NCBI GenBank assembly: GCA_016795505.1 | Contig: JAEUHH010000010.1 | Coordinates: 1 to 64,000, forward strand | Direction: 5' to 3' | Length of the DNA stretch: 64,000 nt | DNA from: Verrucomicrobiales bacterium | GTDB lineage: Bacteria; Verrucomicrobiota; Verrucomicrobiia; Verrucomicrobiales; DEV007 | Shown here: positions 52,301-59,384 of the stretch, piece after piece | How positions within the stretch are numbered: the stretch's first letter is position 1 | How the letters are laid out: every line of letters starts with the position of its first letter | Notes under the pieces: model-generated | Seen by the model: the letters and a program-made list of their open reading frames with translations, nothing else | Databases searched by the model: none | Told to the model about the DNA's origin: nothing | Translations under genes and position numbers: made by a program

Positions 52301-53186
52301 CGTCCGCGACGTCGCCACCCTCGATGAAAAGAGCGAGCGGCATTTCCCGGAGTTTCCTGAACTGCGGGACGACATGCAGGAGGAGGTGACGCGTTTCTTC
52401 ATCGACCTGTTCCAGAGCGATGGAAGCGTCCTTTCCCTGCTCGAGGCCGATCACACTTTTGTGAACGCCGAACTGGCGGCGTTTTATGGAATCGATTTTC
52501 CAGCAGATTCAGGGAGGCCAACAGATTCTCATCAGAAGAGTTTCAATCCCAATCTGCTGGCCTCCCTGAATCTGATGGATACCCCGCATTGGACCCGCAT
52601 CGAAGGCCTGCGTGAACAGGGTCGCGGCGGGCTCCTCGGATTCGCCGCGACTCTGGCGAAACATTCGGGGGCTTCGCGGACGAGTGCGATCCTGCGGGGT
52701 ACCTGGGTGAGCGAGGTGATCCTCGGCGACAAACTGCCGAATCCGCCCAAGGGCGTTCCCGTGTTGCCCGACGAGGCGCCCGAGGGATTGACCGAGCGCC
52801 AGCTCATCGAACGCCACAGCCGCGATGCCAATTGCGCGGGCTGCCACAGCCGGATCGATCCCTACGGTTTCGCCCTCGAGGGCTTTGACGCAATTGGTCG
52901 TGCCCGCGAAGCCGATACGAAGACGGTGTTGCGCGACGGCACGTCGATCGCGGGGATGGAGGGGCTGCGCGATTACCTGACGGGCGAGCGTCGTGAGGAT
53001 TTTCTCCGGCAGTTTTCCCGCAAACTCCTCGGCTACGCCCTCGGGCGCAGCGTCCAGCTTTCCGACCAGCCCCTTCTCGATGAACTCGTCGCGATCGAGG
53101 GAAACCGGGTCGGTGATCTCGTCGAGCGCATTGTCCTCAGCCCGCAATTCCGTGAGGTGCGGGGGCAAAAATCGGCGGAGAATTGA
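49326..53186 (+). CDS. Large secreted DUF1587/DUF1592/DUF1588/DUF1585-type cytochrome protein
   Basis: The 1286-aa protein has a short signal peptide (FAIFGLLTAVSANA), a CLSCH haem motif at 33-37 and then DUF1587 (RRLSNHEYTYTLRDLTGVD). The C-terminal third holds DUF1595/1592 (AKAWRRPLTEAEK, LATRLSYFLTSSAPDEEL), DUF1588 (RGGLLGFAATL...RTSAILRG) and DUF1585 with a second CAGCH motif (DPYGFALEGFDAIG). An extra domain of about 500 residues is inserted after DUF1587. Its usual partner is a DUF1552 protein, which here lies further down (59385). A 71-bp palindromic element is inserted in frame before DUF1588. The reaction is unknown. Confidence 0.9.
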   Translation: MIRHFAIFGLLTAVSANAVEMSAEVRAVFTNHCLSCHSTEKQKGELDLETSDIATDPDVWENVIDQILHGEMPPKKEKQPSEAEKEQLIGWVKKSLDEIALANAGDPGPVVLRRLSNHEYTYTLRDLTGVDSLDPAREFPVDGAAGEGFTNAGAALVMSPALLTKYLDAAKEVAAHLVLVPDGIRFSPSDSPQDWTGETLARIRTIYAKHTTSGEAGATVAQGIQLDTGTGSGRLPLGGYLDALQGRGSDEGLSPKYLGILREALEGTTPSLLLDPLRTKYRGKSLVAADIEPWQQVLWRFANVGHIGKENGPKAWQEPVTPLTARHEMRVKLDSDRDVTLYLATSDAGDGTEGDEVVWENPRLVSAGRPELPIGDLPTLVKHLETQRARILANTEACLNAIAGGGEADPELMAAWREYLGFGTTTLEPLLTKQMKSTPDYDFIKGWTGDQALSVLANSSDATVRTPGVMKAHSVATHPSPSRAAVIAWRCETGGRFRIAGDVTDAHPECGNGVTWTLEVRRGHTSEVLAKGETKGATVFPLGPFEDVRVEPSQVVALVIGPREGNHVCDLTGVNLSIGDGSKTWDLAKDVSPDILAGNPHGPWHFLSQPASLEAARDVPGPVAEWRKQPSPERAAKVREFLEKEFPLNSPLLRPFLSKRPDSSSSSDLTAKAPSVLEIQIPAALAKGAEFVVTGRLASPKSGSVQMRVLTEKPDTSTTLVAGQAASALKPGQWSDNNLVTQHSAPVIVNDGSEARARFEKAFEEFRALFPIALCYTRIVPVDEVVTLTLFYREDDPLRSLMLSDDEARELDRLWAELLFVSEAPLKQVDVFEQLFQYATQDAKPSAFEPMRAPILAAAARFKQQQKAADAIQREAVIDFAAKAWRRPLTEAEKTSLRSFPPRLMLVRVLTSPAFLYRGEQARETTGPVTDWELATRLSYFLTSSAPDEELRAAAAAGTLRDDKVLAAQARRLLKTDRVRRLATEFGCQYLHVRDVATLDEKSERHFPEFPELRDDMQEEVTRFFIDLFQSDGSVLSLLEADHTFVNAELAAFYGIDFPADSGRPTDSHQKSFNPNLLASLNLMDTPHWTRIEGLREQGRGGLLGFAATLAKHSGASRTSAILRGTWVSEVILGDKLPNPPKGVPVLPDEAPEGLTERQLIERHSRDANCAGCHSRIDPYGFALEGFDAIGRAREADTKTVLRDGTSIAGMEGLRDYLTGERREDFLRQFSRKLLGYALGRSVQLSDQPLLDELVAIEGNRVGDLVERIVLSPQFREVRGQKSAEN
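52504..52574. repeat. Palindromic element within a coding sequence
   Basis: A 24-bp arm beginning CAGATTCAGGGAGGCC (52504-52527) pairs with the arm at 52551-52574 with a single mismatch around a 23-bp loop. It lies in frame in the DUF1592 gene between the YGID and PHWTR segments, where homologues normally are shorter. A half copy lies at 55690-55713 in the next large gene. Confidence 0.85.
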
Positions 53187-53240
53187 TAGTTTCGAGTATT
53201 TCGTCCATTGCGTCTGTTTCGTCTGTTGCTACCGTAGAGT

Positions 53241-53681
53241 ATGAAGATCCTTGATCCAAAAGAGAGCATTCAACTGACTGAATCCGACCGGAAACTGGCG
53301 CAGGAGTCTGCGGCCTTGATCGAGGATTCAGAGCCGGGCACTCTGGTGGTACAAATCGGCCGGCGTCGCGTCGAGATGTCGGAAACTCTCGCATCGCTCA
53401 TCGGCGCGAGCCTGAAATGGGCGGCGGAGGGGCGCGATCTCTCGGTGGTGCCGTTGGACAACGAAATCGGCACGCAGGAGGCGGCCGATCTGCTGGGCGT
53501 CTCGCGACCGCATCTCGTAAAGCTGTTGGAAGAAGGCGCGTTGCCGCACCGCAAAGTGGGCGTGCAGCGCCGCCTCCTCGCCGGTGATGTGATCGCTTAC
53601 AAGGAACGTGAGCGCCAGGCTCGCAAAAAGATCCTCGCGGAATTGGCTGCCGAGGATGAACGCCTCCAACTCAATGAATGA
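53241..53681 (+). CDS. Antitoxin-like protein with excisionase-type helix-turn-helix
   Basis: The 146-aa protein has a helix-turn-helix of the MerR/excisionase kind in its second half (GTQEAADLLGVSRPHLVKLLEEGALPHRKVGVQRRLLAGDVIAY) after a beta-rich N-terminal part with VVQIGRRRVEMSE. The gene overlaps the following PIN gene by 4 bp (ATGA). Such pairs, a DNA-binding excisionase-like antitoxin with a PIN_3 toxin, are known toxin-antitoxin modules, in which the antitoxin also represses the operon. The pair lies between two large genes of the cytochrome operon. Confidence 0.82.
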   Translation: MKILDPKESIQLTESDRKLAQESAALIEDSEPGTLVVQIGRRRVEMSETLASLIGASLKWAAEGRDLSVVPLDNEIGTQEAADLLGVSRPHLVKLLEEGALPHRKVGVQRRLLAGDVIAYKERERQARKKILAELAAEDERLQLNE

Positions 53682-54253
53682 AGGACCGGCCTCCCGTCGT
53701 GGTGCTCGATGCCTGCGTCCTGTTTCCGGCGGGATTGCGCAGCCTCTTGATGTGGCTGGCGGTCAACGAGGTGATCCGGGCAAAGTGGTCCGATCAGATT
53801 CACGAGGAATGGATTCGCAACGTGTTGGCAAAGCGGTCCGATGTGACGCGGTCACAGTTGGAGCGGGTCCGGATGTTGATGGATCAGACTGCCGGAGATT
53901 GTCTGGTGACCGGATACGAGCGGCACGCGGCCGGTCTCGACCTGCCCGATCCGGACGATGGGCATGTTCTGGCGGCGGCGATCGAGTGCGGCGCGGAAGC
54001 GATCGTGACGTGGAATCTGGCCGACTTTCCCGTGGCGCATCTGGATCGTTTTGGGATCAAGGCGATTTCCCCGGACGAACTCCTCTGCCGCCTCATCGAC
54101 TCTTCCGAAGCGGAGGTGCTCGTCTCGATGCACGAACACCGTCGGACGATGAAGAATCCTCCGATGGACGAAGCGGGCTATCGTCAATTTTTGAAACGGC
54201 AAGGCTTGATCGAGTCCGTTGCCCGTTTGGAGTCCTCACCTGAAACTTCCTGA
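53678..54253 (+). CDS. PIN domain toxin (PIN_3-like ribonuclease)
   Basis: The 191-aa protein begins VVVLDACVLFPAGLRSLLM with the first catalytic Asp, then HEEWIRNV with an acidic residue, LPDPDDGHVLAAAIECGAEAIVTWNLADFP with the central Asp and the final N/D motif, the layout of PIN_3 family nucleases. The C-terminal 50 residues form a helical tail. PIN toxins cleave RNA with Mg2+ or Mn2+. The gene is coupled to the upstream antitoxin and ends 10 bp before the chosen start of the DUF1553 gene. Confidence 0.85.
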   Translation: MKDRPPVVVLDACVLFPAGLRSLLMWLAVNEVIRAKWSDQIHEEWIRNVLAKRSDVTRSQLERVRMLMDQTAGDCLVTGYERHAAGLDLPDPDDGHVLAAAIECGAEAIVTWNLADFPVAHLDRFGIKAISPDELLCRLIDSSEAEVLVSMHEHRRTMKNPPMDEAGYRQFLKRQGLIESVARLESSPETS

Positions 54254-54263
54254 TACCGACGCG

Positions 54264-56921
54264 ATGTCCATCGATTGCGGCCAGCGATTCTACACCCTAC
54301 GATGCCTCTTTCCCCGGGGCGTTCGATTGCTTTGTTCCGTGTTCGGCTTGTTTGGGCTGACGAAGGCGACGACCCGCGGGGCGGATTCCTATTTTCATTC
54401 CAACGTCCTTCCCATCCTCGAGCAGCGCTGTTTCGAATGCCATTCGCACGGGGCGAAGATCAAGGGGGGGCTCGCGCTCGACTCGCGGACGGGTTGGGAG
54501 ACGGGCGGCGACCACGGGCCGGCGGTGAAGCCCGGTGCGGTCGAGGAAAGTCTGCTCATCCGCGCGGTCCGCTACCGGGACGCCGATCTGGAGATGCCGC
54601 CGAAGGGCAAGCTCTCCGACGAGGAGATCGCCACCCTGGAGGAGTGGGTGCGACGCGGGGCCGAAGATCCTCGCCAGGGCGCGGCGGTGACGAAAGCCGC
54701 GATCGATCTTGAGGCGGGCCGGAAATTCTGGGCCTTTCAACCGGTCGCGGATCCAGATCCTCCCGTCGTGGAGGATACGGCCTGGCCGCTCGATCCGATG
54801 GATCGCTTTGTCCTCGCGAAGCTCGAGGCTGCCGGGATCCGGCCCGTGGGTGACGCCGAACCGCACCTCTGGTTGCGTCGCGCCGCCTTCGATCTCACCG
54901 GATTGCCGCCCTCGGAGGACGCGATCGCCCGGTTCGAATCCGATCTCGCCGCGGGACGCGACGCCCACGCCCTCGCCGTGGACCGCCTTCTCGCGAGCCG
55001 CGCCTTCGGCGAACGCTGGGCGCGGCATTGGCTCGACCTGACCGGCTATGCCGACATGATGGGCACGTCGAACAACGTCTACGCCGAGCACGCGTGGCGC
55101 TACCGCGACTGGCTCGTCACGGCGTTTCAGGAGGATAAGCCCTTCGATGACTTCATCCGCGAGCAGATCGCCGGCGATCTGATGCCCGCCGATTCTCCGG
55201 AGGACCGTGCCGCGAAGATCACCGCGACCGGGTTCCTCATGGTCGGCGACATCGAGATCGTGAATCCTGACAAAGCGAGAATGGAGGCCGATCATGTCGA
55301 CACGCAGGTCATCAAGATCGGCACCGCCTTCCTCGGCATGACCCTCGGCTGCGCGCGTTGTCACGACCACAAGTTCGACCCTGTCGGACTCGAGGATTAC
55401 TACGGCATCGCCGGCGTCCTCAACAGTTCCCCCTCCTCGCACAAGATGCCCGACATGGGCGTCTGGAGCGCGCTCAACAGCACCGTCCTGCCCGAAACGC
55501 CCGAACAGATCGCCGCGCGGAAGCAGCACGAAGCGGAAATCGCACAGCGCATTGTTGCGTGGAAAGCCGAGCAACAAACGCTCACCGCCGAACAGGGGAC
55601 GATCACCAAACAACTCACCGCGCTCGATCAAAGCCAGAAACCCTCGTCTGCCGTCACCGCCACCGACAATGCCGAGCGCGAGGTTTCCCAATCTGCTGGC
55701 CTTGCTGAATCTGCTGGAGATCCCCAAACGTCCTCCGCCTCCGTCGCCAGCAAAGAGTCCCTCACCAAACGCCGCGACGAACTCGATGCGGCGATCAAGA
55801 AGCTCTCCGGCGACATCCAGCACGCCGAGTTTTTCCGCGACACCACGCCCCGGGCCTTTGCCATGGCGGACGGTCCCAAGCCGGCCGACATGGCTATCCA
55901 GGTGCGCGGCAATCCCTACGCGACCGGAGCCGTCGTGCCGCGCGGGGCGATCCGTGTCGCGTCGTGGGAGCCGTTTCCCGCGATTCCCGCGGGACAAAGC
56001 GGCCGGCTCCAACTCGCCGACTGGCTCGCCGACCCCCGCAATCCGCTTACTGCCCGCGTCACCGTGAACCGGATCTGGCAGAAGCTCTTCGGCGTCGGTC
56101 TCGTGCCGAGCGTCGATTACTTCGGCGAACGCGGCGAACGGCCGACCCATCCGGAGTTGCTCGATCACCTCGCGACACGATTCGTGGAGGGAGGGTGGTC
56201 GCAAAAGGCGTTTCTCCGCTCGCTCGTGCTCAGTCGGACCTACCGACTATCCAGTGATAATCCCGATTCCGGAACCGCATCGCAGTCGGCCGATCCCGAA
56301 AACAAACTCTACTGGCGGATGAACCGCCAGCGCCTCGACGCCGAGGCCCTGCGTGATGCCATGCTCGCGGTCAGCGGAGAACTCGTGGATGGAAAGGGCG
56401 GGCCGGGCCTCGTGCTGGAGAATCCCGCGAACTGCGGTTCGTTGTCGTTGAAGGGTGTCAATCCGCCGAACTACAACCACCGGGTGCCGCGGGCCGGACA
56501 GGAGTTCCAGCGCACCCTCTACCTGCCTGTGATGCGAACCGGTCTCACCAACGAAGACAAGTTGCGTGCGACCTTCGACTTCATCGACCCCGCGATGATC
56601 GCCGGCCAGCGTCACGAAACCTTCGTGCCGACGCAGTCCCTCTATCTCCTCAATGCCGATCAGGTCCGCAAACGGGCCGCCGCGCTCGCGCGTCGCCTTG
56701 TCGAAGAAGCCGCCGATGATCGCGCCCGCATCGAATCGCTCTGGCGGCGCGTGCTCAATCGCCCTGTCACGTCCGCGGAAAAGGAAGAGGCCATCGCCTT
56801 CCTCGCCGGGCTTGATGCGGAGGGTGCTTCCGACAAGGATCCTGCTGCTGTCGAGAGACTGAAATGGACCGAACTCTGCCACGGTCTACTCGCATCGAAC
56901 GAGTTTCTTTTCCGGAGATGA
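54264..56921 (+). CDS. Secreted cytochrome-type DUF1549/DUF1553 protein
   Basis: From the chosen start MSIDCGQRFY the protein has 885 aa, a hydrophobic leader (LLCSVFGLFGLTKA), CFECH at residues 56-60, DUF1549 (WARHWLDLTGYADMMGT, CARCHDHKFDPVG near the middle) and DUF1553 at the end (PLTARVTVNRIWQKLFG, YWRMNRQRLDAEALRDAM). An in-frame start at 54219 would overlap the toxin gene. A Gln/Lys/Glu-rich coiled-coil insert (about 415-525) separates the two DUFs and contains a half copy of the palindromic element. Its usual partner, DUF1501, lies after the REP transposase region at 57964. Confidence 0.9.
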   Translation: MSIDCGQRFYTLRCLFPRGVRLLCSVFGLFGLTKATTRGADSYFHSNVLPILEQRCFECHSHGAKIKGGLALDSRTGWETGGDHGPAVKPGAVEESLLIRAVRYRDADLEMPPKGKLSDEEIATLEEWVRRGAEDPRQGAAVTKAAIDLEAGRKFWAFQPVADPDPPVVEDTAWPLDPMDRFVLAKLEAAGIRPVGDAEPHLWLRRAAFDLTGLPPSEDAIARFESDLAAGRDAHALAVDRLLASRAFGERWARHWLDLTGYADMMGTSNNVYAEHAWRYRDWLVTAFQEDKPFDDFIREQIAGDLMPADSPEDRAAKITATGFLMVGDIEIVNPDKARMEADHVDTQVIKIGTAFLGMTLGCARCHDHKFDPVGLEDYYGIAGVLNSSPSSHKMPDMGVWSALNSTVLPETPEQIAARKQHEAEIAQRIVAWKAEQQTLTAEQGTITKQLTALDQSQKPSSAVTATDNAEREVSQSAGLAESAGDPQTSSASVASKESLTKRRDELDAAIKKLSGDIQHAEFFRDTTPRAFAMADGPKPADMAIQVRGNPYATGAVVPRGAIRVASWEPFPAIPAGQSGRLQLADWLADPRNPLTARVTVNRIWQKLFGVGLVPSVDYFGERGERPTHPELLDHLATRFVEGGWSQKAFLRSLVLSRTYRLSSDNPDSGTASQSADPENKLYWRMNRQRLDAEALRDAMLAVSGELVDGKGGPGLVLENPANCGSLSLKGVNPPNYNHRVPRAGQEFQRTLYLPVMRTGLTNEDKLRATFDFIDPAMIAGQRHETFVPTQSLYLLNADQVRKRAAALARRLVEEAADDRARIESLWRRVLNRPVTSAEKEEAIAFLAGLDAEGASDKDPAAVERLKWTELCHGLLASNEFLFRR
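55690..55713. repeat. Half copy of the in-gene palindromic element
   Basis: The 24-bp segment beginning AATCTGCTGGCCTTGC matches the right arm at 52551-52574 at 22 of 24 positions, and the preceding TTTC/CCC context is also similar. The left arm is absent. It is read in frame as SQSAGLAESAG within the coiled-coil insert. Confidence 0.65.
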
Positions 56922-56950
56922 TCGCCACGTTTTCCAGATCGTTTGACGGC

Positions 56951-57200
56951 GGAGGCATCCAAGCCATCAGCCGGTGGTTGAGCGGATCGGTGCGCGGCTT
57001 CTGCGGGTCGCACGCACAAGCCGATGCTGGAGGCATCCAAGCCATCAGCCGATGGTTGAGCGGATCGGCATGCGCCTTCCGCGGGTCCCACGCACAAGCC
57101 GATGCCGGAGGCATCCAAGCCATTAGCCGGTGGTTGAGCGAGGAACGAGCGACACCACCGGACCACCGGACCCAAACAGGCAGCATCCCGGAGGGATGCC
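56951..57200 (-). repeat. REP cluster 3' of the transposase gene
   Basis: GGAGGCATCC occurs at 56951, 57029 and 57107, giving three tandem 78-bp units, each with the GGTGGTTGAGCG half of the hairpin. The last unit is complete (GACACCACCGG, then GCATCCCGGAGGGATGC at 57183-57199). All are in reverse orientation to the cluster on the other side of the transposase gene, so the gene lies between inverted REP groups. Confidence 0.9.
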
Positions 57201-57214
57201 AGCCGCCGCACTTC

Positions 57215-57661
57215 TCAGTCCAGATACCGGTCCTCGTATTCCACTCCCGCTGCATCGAGGAACTCCGCCAACTCTTCGCGAAAGGTTTTCACGCGATGGT
57301 GTTCGGCCTGGTTCGCGATGTAACTCCGAACCTGCGGCCGAGCCGTCGCGCTCACGGTGAAGGCACCGTATCCCTCCTGCCAGGCGAAGCCTCGTTCCCC
57401 GATTTCATCCCGCACCCAGATCGACGAGGCCTTCTTCAATTCCCGCATGAAATCCGCGAGACAATGGGTCGATTTCAATCCGACCAGAAGATGCACGTGG
57501 TCGGCCACACCGCCGTCGCCCTGGGCGAGGCCTCCGAGACCGTTCACCGTTCCACCGAGGTATTCGTGGAGGTTGCCCCGCCAGTCCGGATCAATGCAGG
57601 CGACGCGGTCCTTGGTGGAAAAGACCACGTGGTAATGCAGAGCGAGGAAGGTCGAGGGCAT
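57215..57661 (-). CDS. REP-associated tyrosine transposase (RAYT, IS200/IS605-like HUH)
   Basis: The 148-aa protein has the Y1 transposase plan: an N-terminal HVVFSTKDR strand, the metal-binding HUH pair in DHVHLLV (His55, His57) and the catalytic Tyr114 in SYIANQAEHH. RAYTs act as single-strand nucleases that recognise REP hairpins and are thought to have spread them. Both flanks carry REP clusters in inverted orientation and isolated copies occur at 1-87 and 8236-8335, all in agreement with this. The length is near the normal size and the motifs are intact, so it may be active. Confidence 0.93.
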   Translation of the reverse strand: MPSTFLALHYHVVFSTKDRVACIDPDWRGNLHEYLGGTVNGLGGLAQGDGGVADHVHLLVGLKSTHCLADFMRELKKASSIWVRDEIGERGFAWQEGYGAFTVSATARPQVRSYIANQAEHHRVKTFREELAEFLDAAGVEYEDRYLD

Positions 57662-57676
57662 TCCGGGGGCTGGCTG

Positions 57677-57898
57677 GCATCCCTCCGGGATGCACGGATT
57701 TTCGACATGTTAACCGGTGGTGTCGCTTCGCTCAACCACCGGCTAATGGCTGCGATGCCTCCGGCATCGTGTGATGGGGCCGGACCGTGGACCGGTGGTG
57801 TCGCTTCGCTCAACCACCGGCTAATGGCTATGATGCCTCCGGCATCGTTTGGAGGTTTCGGATCGGGCGCCGGTGGTGTCTCATTTTACAACCGGTTT
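57677..57898 (+). repeat. REP cluster 5' of the transposase gene
   Basis: GCATCCCTCCGGGATGC (57677-57693), then two copies of the ACCGGTGGTGTCGC...ACCACCGGC hairpin (57713 and 57791), each followed by GATGCCTCCGGCATC (57754-57768 and 57832-57846). A partial third copy, GCCGGTGGTGTC...CAACCGG, follows at 57869-57896. The period of the two full copies is 78 bp. Confidence 0.92.
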
Positions 57899-57931
57899 GA
57901 TTGGAACATTTGATAGACATTGATCGCCTCC

Positions 57932-57952
57932 GACTTCTGACTTCTGACTTCT
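57932..57952. repeat. Heptanucleotide GACTTCT x3
   Basis: Three tandem copies of GACTTCT, 12 bp before the start of the DUF1501 gene. It is of the same repeat type as the arrays at 6671-6749 and may change leader spacing. Confidence 0.8.
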
Positions 57953-57963
57953 GCCCCACTGCC

Positions 57964-59355
57964 ATGACCACCCTTTCCCGCCGTCATCTTCTGCAACGCG
58001 CTGCATGCGGATTCGGGGCCTTGGCTTTGCACGACCTCGTCCGGGCCGCGTCGAATCCGCTGGCGGCGCGCTTACCCGGGGCCGCACCGAAGGCGAAGCG
58101 CGTCATCTTTCTTTTCATGGCCGGCGGCCCGTCGCAGATGGATCTGTTCGATCCGAAGGACTTCATTGCCCGGCGCCATGGGCAGAAGATCGATTCGCCC
58201 CTGCGCAAGGAGGTCACCCAGGTCGGTACGGAACAATTCCTCGCCCTCCAGGAGATGGCTCCGGTGCGGCCGCGGGGAGCCAGCGGAATGATGATCTCCG
58301 ATCTCATGCCGCACCTCGCCTCGGTCGCCGACGACCTGTGTCTGCTCCGCGGCATGAGCGCCGACAATCCGCAGCACGCCGGAGCGACGCTGCAATTCCA
58401 CACCGGCACCTTCGCCGAGGTGCGACCGTCGATGGGTTCGTGGATCAGCTACGGGCTCGGCAGTGAGAACGCGAACCTGCCCAGCTTCGTCAGCATCCAG
58501 GGCGGTGGGGTGCGCGAGTACGGCTCCGCTTTCCTGCCCGCGATCCACCAGGGCACGCGCCTCTCCGTGCCCCTCGATGCGAAGACCCTGCCGATCGAGA
58601 ATCTCGGGAACGTTTCGCCCAACGAAGCGATCCAGGGAAAACGCCTCGACTTCATCCAGCGGATGAACCGCCGTCTCCTCGATGAGGTCAACGGCGATCC
58701 CAACATGGAGGGCATGATTGGCAACCTCGAGCTCGCCGCCCGCATGCAGCTCGACACCCCGGGCGTGGTCGATCTCTCGAAGGAAAGCCAGGCCACCCTC
58801 GATCTCTACGGGGTTGGTGGCAAGGAGACCGACAAGAACGCCCGCGCCTGCCTCCTCGCGAGAAAGCTGAGTGAATCCGGGGTGCGATTCGTGCAGGTGA
58901 CGATGGGCGGATGGGATCACCACGGCGATATTCGCGGGAATCTCCCGAAACTCTGCGCCCAGACCGACCAGCCTGTCGCGGCCCTGCTCAAGGACCTGAA
59001 GTCGCGCGGCCTGCTCGAAGACACGCTCGTGCTCTGGAGCGGCGAATTCGGCCGCACCCCGTGGAGCCAGGACCTCAGCGGCAAATCGCCCATCGACAAG
59101 CACGGTCGCGAGCACCAGCCCGAGAGTTTCTGCGCATGGATGGCCGGAGGTGGCGTGAAACCCGGCTTCACCCACGGCGAGACTGACGACATGGGTTACC
59201 GCGTCATCCGTGGCAAAGTCCACATCCACGACCTCCACGCGACGATGCTGCATCTCCTCGGTCTCGACCACGAACAACTCACCTGGCGCCACCTCGGACG
59301 CGACTTCCGGCTCACCGACGTCTACGGCGAAGTGGTGAAGGAGATCCTTGCCTGA
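57964..59355 (+). CDS. Tat-exported DUF1501 family protein
   Basis: The 463-aa protein has a twin-arginine leader (TLSRRHLLQRAACGFGALAL) and the DUF1501 landmarks FLFMAGGPSQMDLFDPKD, GWDHHGD, GEFGRTPW and HGREHQPESFCAWMAGGG. It is the normal partner of the DUF1549/DUF1553 protein, which here ends at 56921, with the REP transposase unit inserted between them. The start at 57964 follows the heptamer repeat. The reaction is unknown. Confidence 0.9.
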   Translation: MTTLSRRHLLQRAACGFGALALHDLVRAASNPLAARLPGAAPKAKRVIFLFMAGGPSQMDLFDPKDFIARRHGQKIDSPLRKEVTQVGTEQFLALQEMAPVRPRGASGMMISDLMPHLASVADDLCLLRGMSADNPQHAGATLQFHTGTFAEVRPSMGSWISYGLGSENANLPSFVSIQGGGVREYGSAFLPAIHQGTRLSVPLDAKTLPIENLGNVSPNEAIQGKRLDFIQRMNRRLLDEVNGDPNMEGMIGNLELAARMQLDTPGVVDLSKESQATLDLYGVGGKETDKNARACLLARKLSESGVRFVQVTMGGWDHHGDIRGNLPKLCAQTDQPVAALLKDLKSRGLLEDTLVLWSGEFGRTPWSQDLSGKSPIDKHGREHQPESFCAWMAGGGVKPGFTHGETDDMGYRVIRGKVHIHDLHATMLHLLGLDHEQLTWRHLGRDFRLTDVYGEVVKEILA

Positions 59356-59384
59356 CAAATCCACCTCAGCGCCCCATCTCGATC

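Noticed and set aside
49896-52454. Long open frame antisense to the DUF1592-type gene
   Set aside because: Arg-rich low-complexity translation, no domain, opposite to a well-supported gene.
56951-57200. CRISPR array
   Set aside because: The 78-bp period units are repeated over nearly their whole length with no unique spacers, and they match REP hairpins elsewhere.
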